From contig NZ_BBJC02000002.1 of assembly GCF_000739715.2 (NCBI RefSeq), positions 150,731-214,730 on the forward strand: a stretch of DNA of 64,000 nucleotides. The letters are read 5' to 3'. The position numbers and the translations under genes are program-made. This DNA comes from Falsirhodobacter sp. alg1 (GTDB lineage: Bacteria > Pseudomonadota > Alphaproteobacteria > Rhodobacterales > Rhodobacteraceae). This document shows positions 57,706-64,000 of this stretch, one piece after another; the stretch's first letter is position 1; every line of letters begins with the position of its first letter. The notes beneath the pieces are model-generated. The model did no database searches, was not told the origin of the DNA, and saw nothing but the letters and a program-made list of their open reading frames with translations.

Positions 57706-58251
57706 ATGACTGCCCCTATTTCCGTTTGCGTATTCTGCGGTGCCCGCAACGGTGGACGTCCATCCTATACCGACGCTGCGCGCGCCACCGGGCAGATGAT
57801 TGCGGCAAACGGGTGGCGGCTGGTGTATGGCGCGGGGGATGTGGGGCTGATGGGCGAAGTCGCCCGCGGTGCCGAGGGGGGAGTATCGCTTGGCGTCATT
57901 CCCGAGCATCTGCTGCCCCGTGAAAAGGGCAAACGTGATCTGACGCAATTCATCATCACCGACAACATGCACGCCCGGAAAAAGGTGATGTACATGAATT
58001 CGGATGTCATCGTCGTTCTGCCGGGGGGCGCCGGATCGCTGGATGAATTCTTCGAGGTTCTGACGTGGCGTCAGATCGGTCTTCACTCCAAACCGATATT
58101 CCTGCTCAACATCGACGGCTACTGGAACCCGCTGATCGCGCTGCTGGACCATGTGGTTGCGGAAGAGTTTGCCGATCCGTCGGTTCTGGAGTTCGTAAGT
58201 GTTGTTCCTGATGTAGCATCATTGGAAACCGCGCTGGCAAACGGGTTGTGA
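57706..58251 (+). CDS. LOG-family (TIGR00730) nucleoside monophosphate phosphoribohydrolase
   Basis: This 181-residue Rossmann-fold protein belongs to the lysine-decarboxylase-like/LOG family. Members cleave cytokinin riboside 5'-monophosphate or AMP to the base and ribose 5-phosphate. SVCVFCGARNG starts the fold, with the family loop PGGAGSLDEFFEVL near 105-118 (PGGxGTxxE-type, Thr replaced by Ser) and MHARKKVMY near 85-93. AAAGGA precedes the ATG. It is divergent from the Atm1-like exporter and convergent with sodB through a shared terminator. Confidence 0.9.
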   Translation: MTAPISVCVFCGARNGGRPSYTDAARATGQMIAANGWRLVYGAGDVGLMGEVARGAEGGVSLGVIPEHLLPREKGKRDLTQFIITDNMHARKKVMYMNSDVIVVLPGGAGSLDEFFEVLTWRQIGLHSKPIFLLNIDGYWNPLIALLDHVVAEEFADPSVLEFVSVVPDVASLETALANGL

Positions 58252-58321
58252 CGAGCCGCGGCAAGACACACCGCTGGGATCAGGAAATCTTTGCAATGTA
58301 TTGTTCATAAGCAATATTAAC

Positions 58322-58353
58322 AAAAAAGCCCGCCTGATTAGGGCGGGCTTTTT
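58322..58353. terminator. Bidirectional terminator between LOG-family gene and sodB
   Basis: GCCCGCC (58328-58334) pairs with GGCGGGC (58342-58348) around a 7-base loop, flanked by an A-tract on the left and a T-tract on the right, so it works in both directions. Confidence 0.9.
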
Positions 58354-58371
58354 CACATCAGGTTGTGGCGA

Positions 58372-58971
58372 TCACATACGTGCCGCAACAGCTTCCCAGT
58401 TCACAAGCTTGTCGAGGAAGTTCGCAAGGTATGCGGGACGTTTGTTGCGGAAATCGATGTAGTAGCTGTGCTCCCACACGTCGCAGCCCAGAAGTGCCGT
58501 TTCGTTGAAGCAAAGCGGGTTTACACCGTTTTCCGTTTTCGTGATCTTCAGCGTGCCCGAGGCATCCTTGACCAGCCAGGTCCAGCCGGAACCGAATTGC
58601 GCTGCCCCTGCGGCTGCAAATTCTTCCTTGAATTTCTCGACCGAACCAAAGCTGTCAACCAGCGCCTTTTCCAGTTCGGCAGGCATGGTTTTACCGGTCG
58701 GCCCCATGATCTCCCAGAACAGGTTGTGGTTCCAATGCTGCGAAGCATTGTTGAAGATACCCGACTGCGCCACGGCGCCAGCCTTGTAGGTCCCTTTGAC
58801 GATATTCTCGAGGTCTTTGTCTTCCCACTCGGTTCCGGCAATCAACTTGTTGCCGTTATCGACATAGGCCTTGTGGTGAATGTCATGGTGAAACTCCAGC
58901 GTTTCCTTCGACATACCCAGATCCGCAAGCGCATCGTGGGCATAGGGAAGTTCGGGAAGGGTAAAAGCCAT
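58372..58971 (-). CDS. sodB: Superoxide dismutase, Fe/Mn type (probably Fe)
   Basis: This 199-residue enzyme dismutates superoxide in the cytoplasm. Metal ligands are H28 (FHHDIHHKAY region) and His in QHWNHNLFW (near 74-82), then Asp and His in DVWEHSYYIDFRNKRP near 157-172. Fe-type features such as AQFGSGWTWL are present. I chose the ATG at 58971 (MAFTLPELPY) as in characterised SodB proteins. The upstream region holds TTGACG (59024-59029) and a perfect palindrome TTGACGTCAA (58993-59002), which may bind a regulator. Confidence 0.96.
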   Translation of the reverse strand: MAFTLPELPYAHDALADLGMSKETLEFHHDIHHKAYVDNGNKLIAGTEWEDKDLENIVKGTYKAGAVAQSGIFNNASQHWNHNLFWEIMGPTGKTMPAELEKALVDSFGSVEKFKEEFAAAGAAQFGSGWTWLVKDASGTLKITKTENGVNPLCFNETALLGCDVWEHSYYIDFRNKRPAYLANFLDKLVNWEAVAARM

Positions 58972-59103
58972 GATGGACACTCCTGTTTTCAGTTGACGTC
59001 AATAAGAGGCCGCAAACCCCGAACGTCAAGGGGTCTGCCTACCCTAACCTTCCGCAAAACCGTACATCTTCCCGTAAATCGAGTGGGTTACGGCAAGGCA
59101 AAC

Positions 59104-59131
59104 AAAAACGCCGCCCCAGATGGGACGGCGT
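59104..59131 (-). terminator. Rho-independent terminator of the rpsB-tsf operon
   Basis: On the minus strand ACGCCGTCCC pairs with GGGGCGGCGT around a 4-base loop (one mismatch or wobble) and is followed by five T residues. It lies 24 bp after the tsf stop. Confidence 0.88.
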
Positions 59132-59154
59132 TATGTTCGTCAGGTTGACCGAAA

Positions 59155-60030
59155 TCAGCCTTTGAGAGTTTTTGCAACTTCTGCTGCAAAATCTTCTTTT
59201 TCTTTCTCGATGCCTTCGCCAACAGCCATGCGGACAAAGCCGACAACTTCAACGCCTGCATCTTTTGCAGCCTGACCGACAGTCACATCGGGGTTCAGAA
59301 CGAATTTCTGACCCAGCAGCGTTACTTCTTCGAAGTATTTTGCCATACGGCCAACAATCATCTTTTCGATGACCGCGTCCGGTTTACCCGATTCGCGTGC
59401 CTGCTCTGTCAGAACGTTCTTTTCACGCTCTACCAGAACCGGGTCCAGATCCGCTTCGGAAAGCGATGCCGGGTTGGTCGCAGCGATATGCATGGCGATC
59501 TGCTTGGCAATACCGTTGTCGGTGCCTTTGACAGCAACCAGAACGCCGATCTTGCCCATGCCATCGGCAGCAGCGGTGTGAACATAGGATGCAACGCTGT
59601 CACCTTCGATGGTGGCCATGCGACGCAGGGTCATGTTCTCACCGATAACGGCGATGGCTTCGTTCACGACGGTGTCGACTGTCTTGCCGTTCAACGACGC
59701 TGCTTTCAGCGCCTCGACGTCGGAAACGGTCAGCGCGGTATCAGTAATACCTGCAACCAGTTTCTGGAAGTCAGCGTTCTTCGCAACGAAGTCGGTTTCG
59801 GAATTCACCTCGACCGCAACGCCTTTTCCGCCGGAAACAGTAACGCCGACAAGACCTTCAGCCGCAACACGGCCGGATTTCTTTGCAGCCTTTGCCAGAC
59901 CTTTGGTGCGCAGCCAGTCTACCGCTGCTTCCATGTCACCATCGGTTTCGATCAACGCTTTCTTTGCGTCCATCATGCCTGCGCCTGTCGTCTCGCGCAG
60001 TTCTTTCACCATCTGAGCGGTGATTGCCAT
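59155..60030 (-). CDS. tsf: Translation elongation factor Ts
   Basis: EF-Ts regenerates EF-Tu-GTP by nucleotide exchange. It has 291 residues from the ATG at 60030, the usual length. The N-terminal [21 protein letters not shown] module is intact, with the TDF pair (SETDFVAKN near 82-90) that contacts EF-Tu. The longer open frame reaches 60150 but reads across the rpsB-tsf hairpin. rpsB lies 73 bp upstream with a perfect hairpin (60061-60084) between. Confidence 0.97.
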   Translation of the reverse strand: MAITAQMVKELRETTGAGMMDAKKALIETDGDMEAAVDWLRTKGLAKAAKKSGRVAAEGLVGVTVSGGKGVAVEVNSETDFVAKNADFQKLVAGITDTALTVSDVEALKAASLNGKTVDTVVNEAIAVIGENMTLRRMATIEGDSVASYVHTAAADGMGKIGVLVAVKGTDNGIAKQIAMHIAATNPASLSEADLDPVLVEREKNVLTEQARESGKPDAVIEKMIVGRMAKYFEEVTLLGQKFVLNPDVTVGQAAKDAGVEVVGFVRMAVGEGIEKEKEDFAAEVAKTLKG

Positions 60031-60060
60031 AGCGGCTCTCCTCGGTATTCGTAAGAACAT

Positions 60061-60084
60061 CCCGGCGGTTTTAGAACCGCCGGG
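60061..60084 (-). promoter_or_regulatory. Perfect hairpin between rpsB and tsf
   Basis: CCCGGCGGTT (60061-60070) pairs fully with AACCGCCGGG (60075-60084) around TTAG. No T-tract follows in the minus direction (next bases GATGTTCTT), so it is not a normal terminator. It probably protects or processes the mRNA between rpsB and tsf, or modulates tsf translation. Confidence 0.6.
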
Positions 60085-60103
60085 TAACGATCGAATGACT
60101 GGC

Positions 60104-60862
60104 TTACGCCTCTTCGACTGCTTCTTCTTCCGGAGCGGCTTCCAGCTCACCCAGATCTATACCAGCAGCGCCCATCTGGGCCGACATGCCGTCCAGCGCC
60201 GCGCGGGCAACCAGATCACAGTACAGGCCGATTGCGCGTGCCGCGTCGTCGTTGCCCGGGATCACATAGTCGACGCCCTTGGGCGAGCAGTTGGTGTCCA
60301 CGATCGCGACAACCGGAATACCCAGTTTCTGTGCTTCGAGGATGGCCAGATCTTCCTTGTTCACGTCGATGATGAACAGCAGGTCCGGAACGCCGCCCAT
60401 GTCGCGGATACCGCCGAGCGATGCCTGCAGCTTGGACTGCTCACGCTCCATGTTCAGACGCTCTTTTTTCGTCAGACCCTCTGCGCCGTTCGCCATCAGC
60501 TCATCCAGCTGCTTCAGACGCTGGATGGAGTTGGAAACGGTTTTCCAGTTGGTCAGCGTGCCGCCCAGCCAACGGTGGTTCATGTAGTGCTGTGCGCAGC
60601 GCTCGGCAGCATCCGCGATCGGCTTCTGGGCCTGACGCTTGGTGCCGACGAACAGAACACGGCCGCCTTTGGCGACGGTGTCACGAACAACCTGAAGTGC
60701 CTTGTCCAGCATCGGGACAGTCTGCGTCAGGTCGATGATGTGGATACCGTTGCGGTCGCCGTAGATGAACTCACCCATCTTGGGGTTCCAGCGAGCGGTT
60801 TGGTGACCGTAGTGAACGCCAGCTTCAAGCAGCTGACGCATCGAGAAATCGGGGAGCGCCAT
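60104..60862 (-). CDS. rpsB: 30S ribosomal protein S2
   Basis: S2 is a late-assembling 30S protein. It has 252 residues from ATG 60862 ([15 protein letters not shown]), with AAGGA 7 bases upstream. The alternative Met two codons earlier has no spacing for that SD. The segments [15 protein letters not shown] and FVGTKRQAQ are characteristic. The C-terminal EEEAVEEA tail is acidic, common in Alphaproteobacteria. It precedes tsf in the conserved operon and is read from a strong promoter with a structured leader (60863-60971). Confidence 0.97.
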   Translation of the reverse strand: MALPDFSMRQLLEAGVHYGHQTARWNPKMGEFIYGDRNGIHIIDLTQTVPMLDKALQVVRDTVAKGGRVLFVGTKRQAQKPIADAAERCAQHYMNHRWLGGTLTNWKTVSNSIQRLKQLDELMANGAEGLTKKERLNMEREQSKLQASLGGIRDMGGVPDLLFIIDVNKEDLAILEAQKLGIPVVAIVDTNCSPKGVDYVIPGNDDAARAIGLYCDLVARAALDGMSAQMGAAGIDLGELEAAPEEEAVEEA

Positions 60863-60971
60863 GTCCATATCCTTTTCCGGTTTACGCCTCGGCAAAGCTT
60901 TGAGGGATCTCTCCCAACCGGCGGACTTTTCGGGATGTCTCCCCGATCGGCCCAAGCTTCGCCTGTGAAGT
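60863..60971 (-). promoter_or_regulatory. Structured rpsB leader, candidate S2 autoregulation element
   Basis: In the minus-strand transcript GGCGAAGCTT (60963-60954) pairs with AAGCTTTGCC (60900-60891): ten consecutive pairs including one G-U. Inside are two hairpins: TCGGG/CCCGA with loop GAGACAT (60946-60930), and GGGA/TCCC with a GAGA loop (60915-60904). The closing helix starts about 8 bases after the predicted transcription start. This is an inferred fold. Confidence 0.5.
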
Positions 60972-60977
60972 GCAGCG

Positions 60978-61006
60978 CCTATACCCTGCGTTCCGGATGT
61001 TCGCAA
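60978..61006 (-). promoter_or_regulatory. Sigma-70 promoter of rpsB-tsf
   Basis: On the minus strand TTGCGA (61006-61001) and TATAGG (60983-60978) are separated by exactly 17 bp. Transcription would start near 60971, about 109 bases before the rpsB ATG. Confidence 0.65.
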
Positions 61007-61046
61007 CCCCTTGCGCGCCACGCGCACGTAGGGAACAAGCAGAATC

Positions 61047-61919
61047 ATGACACCAGATATTCTTTGTATAGGTTCCGTCCTTTGGGACATTATCGGCCGT
61101 TCCCCCGCAGCGATGCGCGCGGGGTCGGATGTGCCGGGGCGCATTACCCGCATTCCGGGCGGCGTTGCGCTGAATATTGCGGCAACGCTGCGCCGGTTCG
61201 GGTTGACGCCCGCCCTGCTGACCGCCATCGGACGTGACCCGGAGGGGGACGAACTGGTCGCAGATTGTGCCCGCCTCGGAATGATCACCGATTACATATA
61301 CCGCTCGGACGATCTGCCGACGGACAGGTACATGGCGGTCGAGGGGGCGAACGGGCTGATTGCCGCCATCGCCGATGCCCATTCGCTGGAGGCGGCGGGT
61401 GACAAGATCCTGCGCCCGCTGCATGCGGCCTTGCAGGGCTGGAACGGCCCCATCGCACTGGACGGGAACCTGACCGAGGCGCTTCTTGCAGAAATTGCGG
61501 CATCGCCCCTATTTGCAGAGGCGGACCTGCGCGTTGCCCCTGCCAGCCCCGGCAAGGCCGAACGTCTGCTTCCCCTTCTGACCCATCCGAATGCCACCCT
61601 CTATGTGAACCTGGAAGAGGCGGGAACGCTGTCCAAAACGTCCCCTGCCACGGCGGCTGAGGCTGTGGCCGACCTGCTGGCACGGGGCGCGCAGCATGTA
61701 TTGGTGACGGATGGTGGCCGCGCCTGCGCCGAAGGCCGCGCGGGTTGCGACATCATCAGCGACACCCCTCCCGCCGTCATGGTGACACGTGTCACCGGCG
61801 CGGGGGACACCTTCATGGCTGCCCACCTGGTGGCTGAACGTGCGGGCGCCACCCGTCAAAACGCTCTGCGCGCCGCAATGCGCGCCGCCGCCGACCATGT
61901 ATCCGGAGATATCGCATGA
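61047..61919 (+). CDS. psuK: PfkB-family pseudouridine kinase
   Basis: PsuK phosphorylates pseudouridine to its 5'-phosphate for salvage. It has 290 residues and a ribokinase fold. The N-terminal segment is [15 protein letters not shown], substrate motif [16 protein letters not shown] is near 38-54 (GG-x-A-N), and the catalytic/anion-hole region is [14 protein letters not shown] near 250-263. The pairing with psuG by a 4-bp overlap distinguishes it from other PfkB kinases. It is divergent from rpsB. Confidence 0.88.
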   Translation: MTPDILCIGSVLWDIIGRSPAAMRAGSDVPGRITRIPGGVALNIAATLRRFGLTPALLTAIGRDPEGDELVADCARLGMITDYIYRSDDLPTDRYMAVEGANGLIAAIADAHSLEAAGDKILRPLHAALQGWNGPIALDGNLTEALLAEIAASPLFAEADLRVAPASPGKAERLLPLLTHPNATLYVNLEEAGTLSKTSPATAAEAVADLLARGAQHVLVTDGGRACAEGRAGCDIISDTPPAVMVTRVTGAGDTFMAAHLVAERAGATRQNALRAAMRAAADHVSGDIA

Positions 61920-62830
61920 CCCTACCCCTCACCGTTCTGCCCGAAGTTGCCGAGGCCTTGGCCAATGGCACGCCCGTTGTCGCGCTGGAAAGCACCATCA
62001 TTACCCATGGGATGCCCTTTCCGCAAAACGTGGAAATGGCCAGATCGGTGGAGGACGTGATCCGGGAAGGCGGCGCTGTTCCGGCCACGATCGCGATCAT
62101 GAACGGGCAGATCCATATCGGCCTTTCGTCGGAGGAGCTGGACCGTCTGGGGCAGACGCCTGACGCGATGAAACTGTCGCGCGCTGATCTGGCCGTAGGT
62201 CTGACATCAGGACGCACCGGGGCCACGACCGTTGCTGCGACCATGATCTGTGCCCGGCTTGCCGGTATCGACGTATTTGCCACCGGCGGTATCGGCGGTG
62301 TGCATCGCGGCGCGGAAACCACCTTCGATATCTCGGCCGACCTGCCAGAACTGGGGCAGACGGCGGTTACGGTTGTTGCCGCAGGTGCCAAGGCCATTCT
62401 TGACCTGCCCAAGACGCTGGAAGTGCTGGAGACGATGGGCGTGCCCGTCATTGCCTATGGTCAGGACGCATTCCCCGCCTTCTGGTCGCGTGATTCTGGC
62501 ATGCGCGCCCCGTTGCGGATGGATACGCCTGCCGAGATTGCGGCAGCCCACCTGATGCGTGCCAAGCTGGGCGTGCCGGGCGGACAACTGGTGGCAAACC
62601 CGATTGCGGAAGAAGATGAAATTCCGGCGGCAGTCATCAATCCGGCCATCGAGGCGGCTTTGGCCGATGCGGAACGTCAGGGCATCGCCGCCAAGGAGGT
62701 TACGCCCTTCCTTCTGGACCACATCTTCCGGTCAACAGAAGGCAAATCACTGGCATCAAACATCCAGCTGGTTCTGAACAATGCCCGCCTTGCTACCAAG
62801 ATCGCTACAGAAATCACGAATCAACGATGA
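61916..62830 (+). CDS. psuG: Pseudouridine-5'-phosphate glycosidase
   Basis: PsuG cleaves the C-C glycosidic bond of pseudouridine 5'-phosphate to uracil and ribose 5-phosphate. It has 304 residues, the normal length. Diagnostic segments are VALESTIITHGMPFPQNVEMA near 23-43, SRADLAVGLTSGRTGATTVAATM near 87-109 and the catalytic-lysine and Asp region VFATGGIGGVHRGAETTFDIS near 119-139. NPIAEEDEIP near 220 belongs to the Mn site. It ends the psuK-psuG unit; no plus-strand terminator with a T-tract was seen after it. Confidence 0.96.
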   Translation: MTLPLTVLPEVAEALANGTPVVALESTIITHGMPFPQNVEMARSVEDVIREGGAVPATIAIMNGQIHIGLSSEELDRLGQTPDAMKLSRADLAVGLTSGRTGATTVAATMICARLAGIDVFATGGIGGVHRGAETTFDISADLPELGQTAVTVVAAGAKAILDLPKTLEVLETMGVPVIAYGQDAFPAFWSRDSGMRAPLRMDTPAEIAAAHLMRAKLGVPGGQLVANPIAEEDEIPAAVINPAIEAALADAERQGIAAKEVTPFLLDHIFRSTEGKSLASNIQLVLNNARLATKIATEITNQR

Positions 62831-62943
62831 TCCGATTCGTCGCGCGGGGCACCGCGCGGCGTTCCCCCGCCGAGTGTGATGGCCATTCTCTGTAGGCCCT
62901 TGTCCCACTACGTTAAAATAGATACGCCCCCGCCTGCCGGCAC

Positions 62944-62972
62944 AAAAAAAACGCCGGCACGATGGCCGGCGT
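62944..62972 (-). terminator. Orphan rho-independent terminator on the minus strand
   Basis: ACGCCGGC (62951-62958) pairs perfectly with GCCGGCGT (62965-62972) around a 6-base loop; on the minus strand eight T residues follow. The plus-strand side lacks a T-tract. No minus-strand protein gene lies upstream within the window. Confidence 0.8.
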
Positions 62973-63090
62973 CAAGTTATGAGGCAGGTTTCATACAGGC
63001 AAGAAACCTATCGAGCAGTAAGGCCTTTATATCCCTCGCCCCACGCTTGGCCAAGTTAAAAGTTTCAAATAGGTTTAAGAGCACCTATGG
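62944..63090 (-). ncRNA. Candidate small RNA (about 130-150 nt)
   Basis: The terminator at 62944-62972 implies a transcript from the right. A weak promoter (TTGTCT near 63112-63107, then CATAGG or ATAGGT 16-17 bp on) would give an RNA of this size. It would contain the 7-bp hairpin at 62986-63009. I do not recognise the sequence as a known RNA family. Confidence 0.3.
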
Positions 63091-63130
63091 TTGTCAGATT
63101 GTGCCAGACAAAAGGACGTGCGGACGCGGG

Positions 63131-64000
63131 ATGAATGGCAAACTCAGCAGTATTTTGAAGGTTACAGCGGGGGTTTTGCCCTTGTTGCTGCTTGGCACCG
63201 CAGCTGTGGCTGAAAAGTCACATGGTATTGCGATGTACGGGGAACCTGCCCTGCCCGCTGACTTTGACCATCTGCCCTATGCAAACCCTGATGCACCGCA
63301 TGGCGGCACCTTTGTCATGGGGGAAACCGGCGGTTTCGACTCTTTGAACCCCTATATCCTGAAAGGCCGCGCGCCGTTCTATCTGGGGGCATGGACGGTC
63401 GAGACACTGATGACCCGTTCCATTGACGAGCCGTTCACTCTTTACGGTCTGCTCGCCGAGAGCATCAATACCGACCCCGAGCGGAGTTATGTCGAGTTTA
63501 CCCTCCGCCCCGAGGCACGTTTTTCCGACGGCAGCCCCGTCACGGTCGATGATGTCCTGTGGTCCTTTGAGACGTTGGGTACCAAGGGCCAGCCTCGTTA
63601 TGCCGGGGCATGGAGCAAGATAAAGGATGCCGAGCAGACCGGCCCCCATAGTGTCCGCTTCACCTTCACCGAACCTGATCGCGAAATGCCGCTGATCCTC
63701 GGCATGCGGCCCATTTTGAAAAAGGCGCAATGGGACACGCAGGATTTCACGCAATCCTCGCTTGTTCCTCCAATAGGTTCAGGGCCGTATGTGGTTGAGT
63801 CCATAACACCGGACCGTTCCATCACCTATGCCAAGAACCCGGATTGGTGGGGCAAGGATCTGCCCGTCAATCAGGGGTTCTACAATTTCGACACGCTTCG
63901 CACCGAATTCTACGGGGATTCCGGTGTCATGTTTGAGGCCTTCAAGGCAGGATCGCTTTCGACATGGCGCGAAACCAATCCAGCGCGCTGGCTTACGAAC
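63131..64000 (+). CDS. YejA-like extracellular substrate-binding protein, N-terminal part
   Basis: The gene runs off the right edge; 290 codons are visible. Residues 1-29 form a Sec signal peptide (ends AAVAEKS). The mature part starts HGIAMYGEPALPADFDHLPY, the hallmark of the YejA branch of SBP_bac_5, then GGTFVMGETGGFDSLNPY and DDVLWSFETLGTKGQPRY. YejABEF imports peptide-like compounds such as microcin C in E. coli. Permease genes may follow outside the window. The SD is weak; the start at 63131 fits the signal peptide. Confidence 0.9.
   Translation, partial: MNGKLSSILKVTAGVLPLLLLGTAAVAEKSHGIAMYGEPALPADFDHLPYANPDAPHGGTFVMGETGGFDSLNPYILKGRAPFYLGAWTVETLMTRSIDEPFTLYGLLAESINTDPERSYVEFTLRPEARFSDGSPVTVDDVLWSFETLGTKGQPRYAGAWSKIKDAEQTGPHSVRFTFTEPDREMPLILGMRPILKKAQWDTQDFTQSSLVPPIGSGPYVVESITPDRSITYAKNPDWWGKDLPVNQGFYNFDTLRTEFYGDSGVMFEAFKAGSLSTWRETNPARWLTN

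Larger units (their letters stand above)
62831..63130. other. Gap between psuG and yejA-like gene; holds a minus-strand terminator and possible small RNA
   Basis: These 300 bp have no supported coding frame. They contain a strong minus-strand terminator (62944-62972) and, on its upstream side, a second hairpin in the minus strand (AGGTTTC at 62986-62992 pairing with GAAACCT at 63003-63009). The minus strand has no gene that this terminator could serve inside the window. The plus strand part is the upstream region of the binding-protein gene. Confidence 0.5.

Overview
The window looks like core chromosome of an alphaproteobacterium of the order Rhodobacterales (Rhodobacteraceae-like). The evidence is the CtrA/SciP cell-cycle pair, the MmcB and DUF6324-type small proteins, LpxI in the lipid A pathway, a system I cytochrome c maturation cluster after aconitase, a tRNA-His without an encoded G-1, and fairly high GC throughout. 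I could not fix the genus. I see no insertion sequence, prophage, CRISPR array, integrase or toxin-antitoxin pair. Genes are tightly packed, with many 4-bp ATGA overlaps and convergent pairs that share a palindromic stop.

Layout. 1-5 kb: rlmE-ppx/gppA, a fasciclin-domain protein, tRNA-Gly(CCC), an AT-rich gap, an RcnB-like periplasmic protein, two coupled small hydrophilic proteins, a cold-shock protein, tRNA-His, a DUF6324-like protein and mmcB. 5-11 kb: a pqiA-pqiA-pqiB-pqiC lipid-transport operon running on into a DMT permease and an LpxL-type acyltransferase. 11-17 kb: DUF1223, acnA, then ccmABCDG and a RidA protein. 17-21 kb: zwf-pgl-pgi. 21-28 kb: an HNH protein behind an unusual small leader ORF, a serine hydrolase, an NDUFAF6-like protein, cysS, an outer-membrane barrel protein, an ABC-F ATPase, hisI and an Fe-S scaffold. 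28-35 kb: a 38-aa membrane peptide, recG, ligA, ctrA, sciP and mnmA.

35-47 kb is the classical envelope/translation cluster on the minus strand: pyrH-frr-uppS-cdsA-dxr-rseP-bamA-skp-fabZ-lpxA-lpxI-lpxB. It covers isoprenoid and phospholipid precursors, outer-membrane assembly and lipid A. 47-52 kb: miaA, a small sugar cluster (galM, an SMP-30 lactonase, an unrecognised gene) and an orphan Tat-exported solute-binding protein. 52-61 kb: YfgM-like protein-bamB-der, an Atm1-like exporter, a LOG-family enzyme, sodB, and rpsB-tsf with a highly structured leader. 61-64 kb: psuK-psuG for pseudouridine salvage, a candidate small RNA, and the start of a YejA-like binding protein that runs off the right edge.

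No multi-gene system here looks wholly new. The least explained signals are cis-acting or very small: the compact junction-like rpsB leader, the small ORF with a terminator inside it ahead of the HNH gene, an orphan minus-strand terminator that implies a small RNA near 63.0 kb, and two competing pairing partners in the acnA leader.
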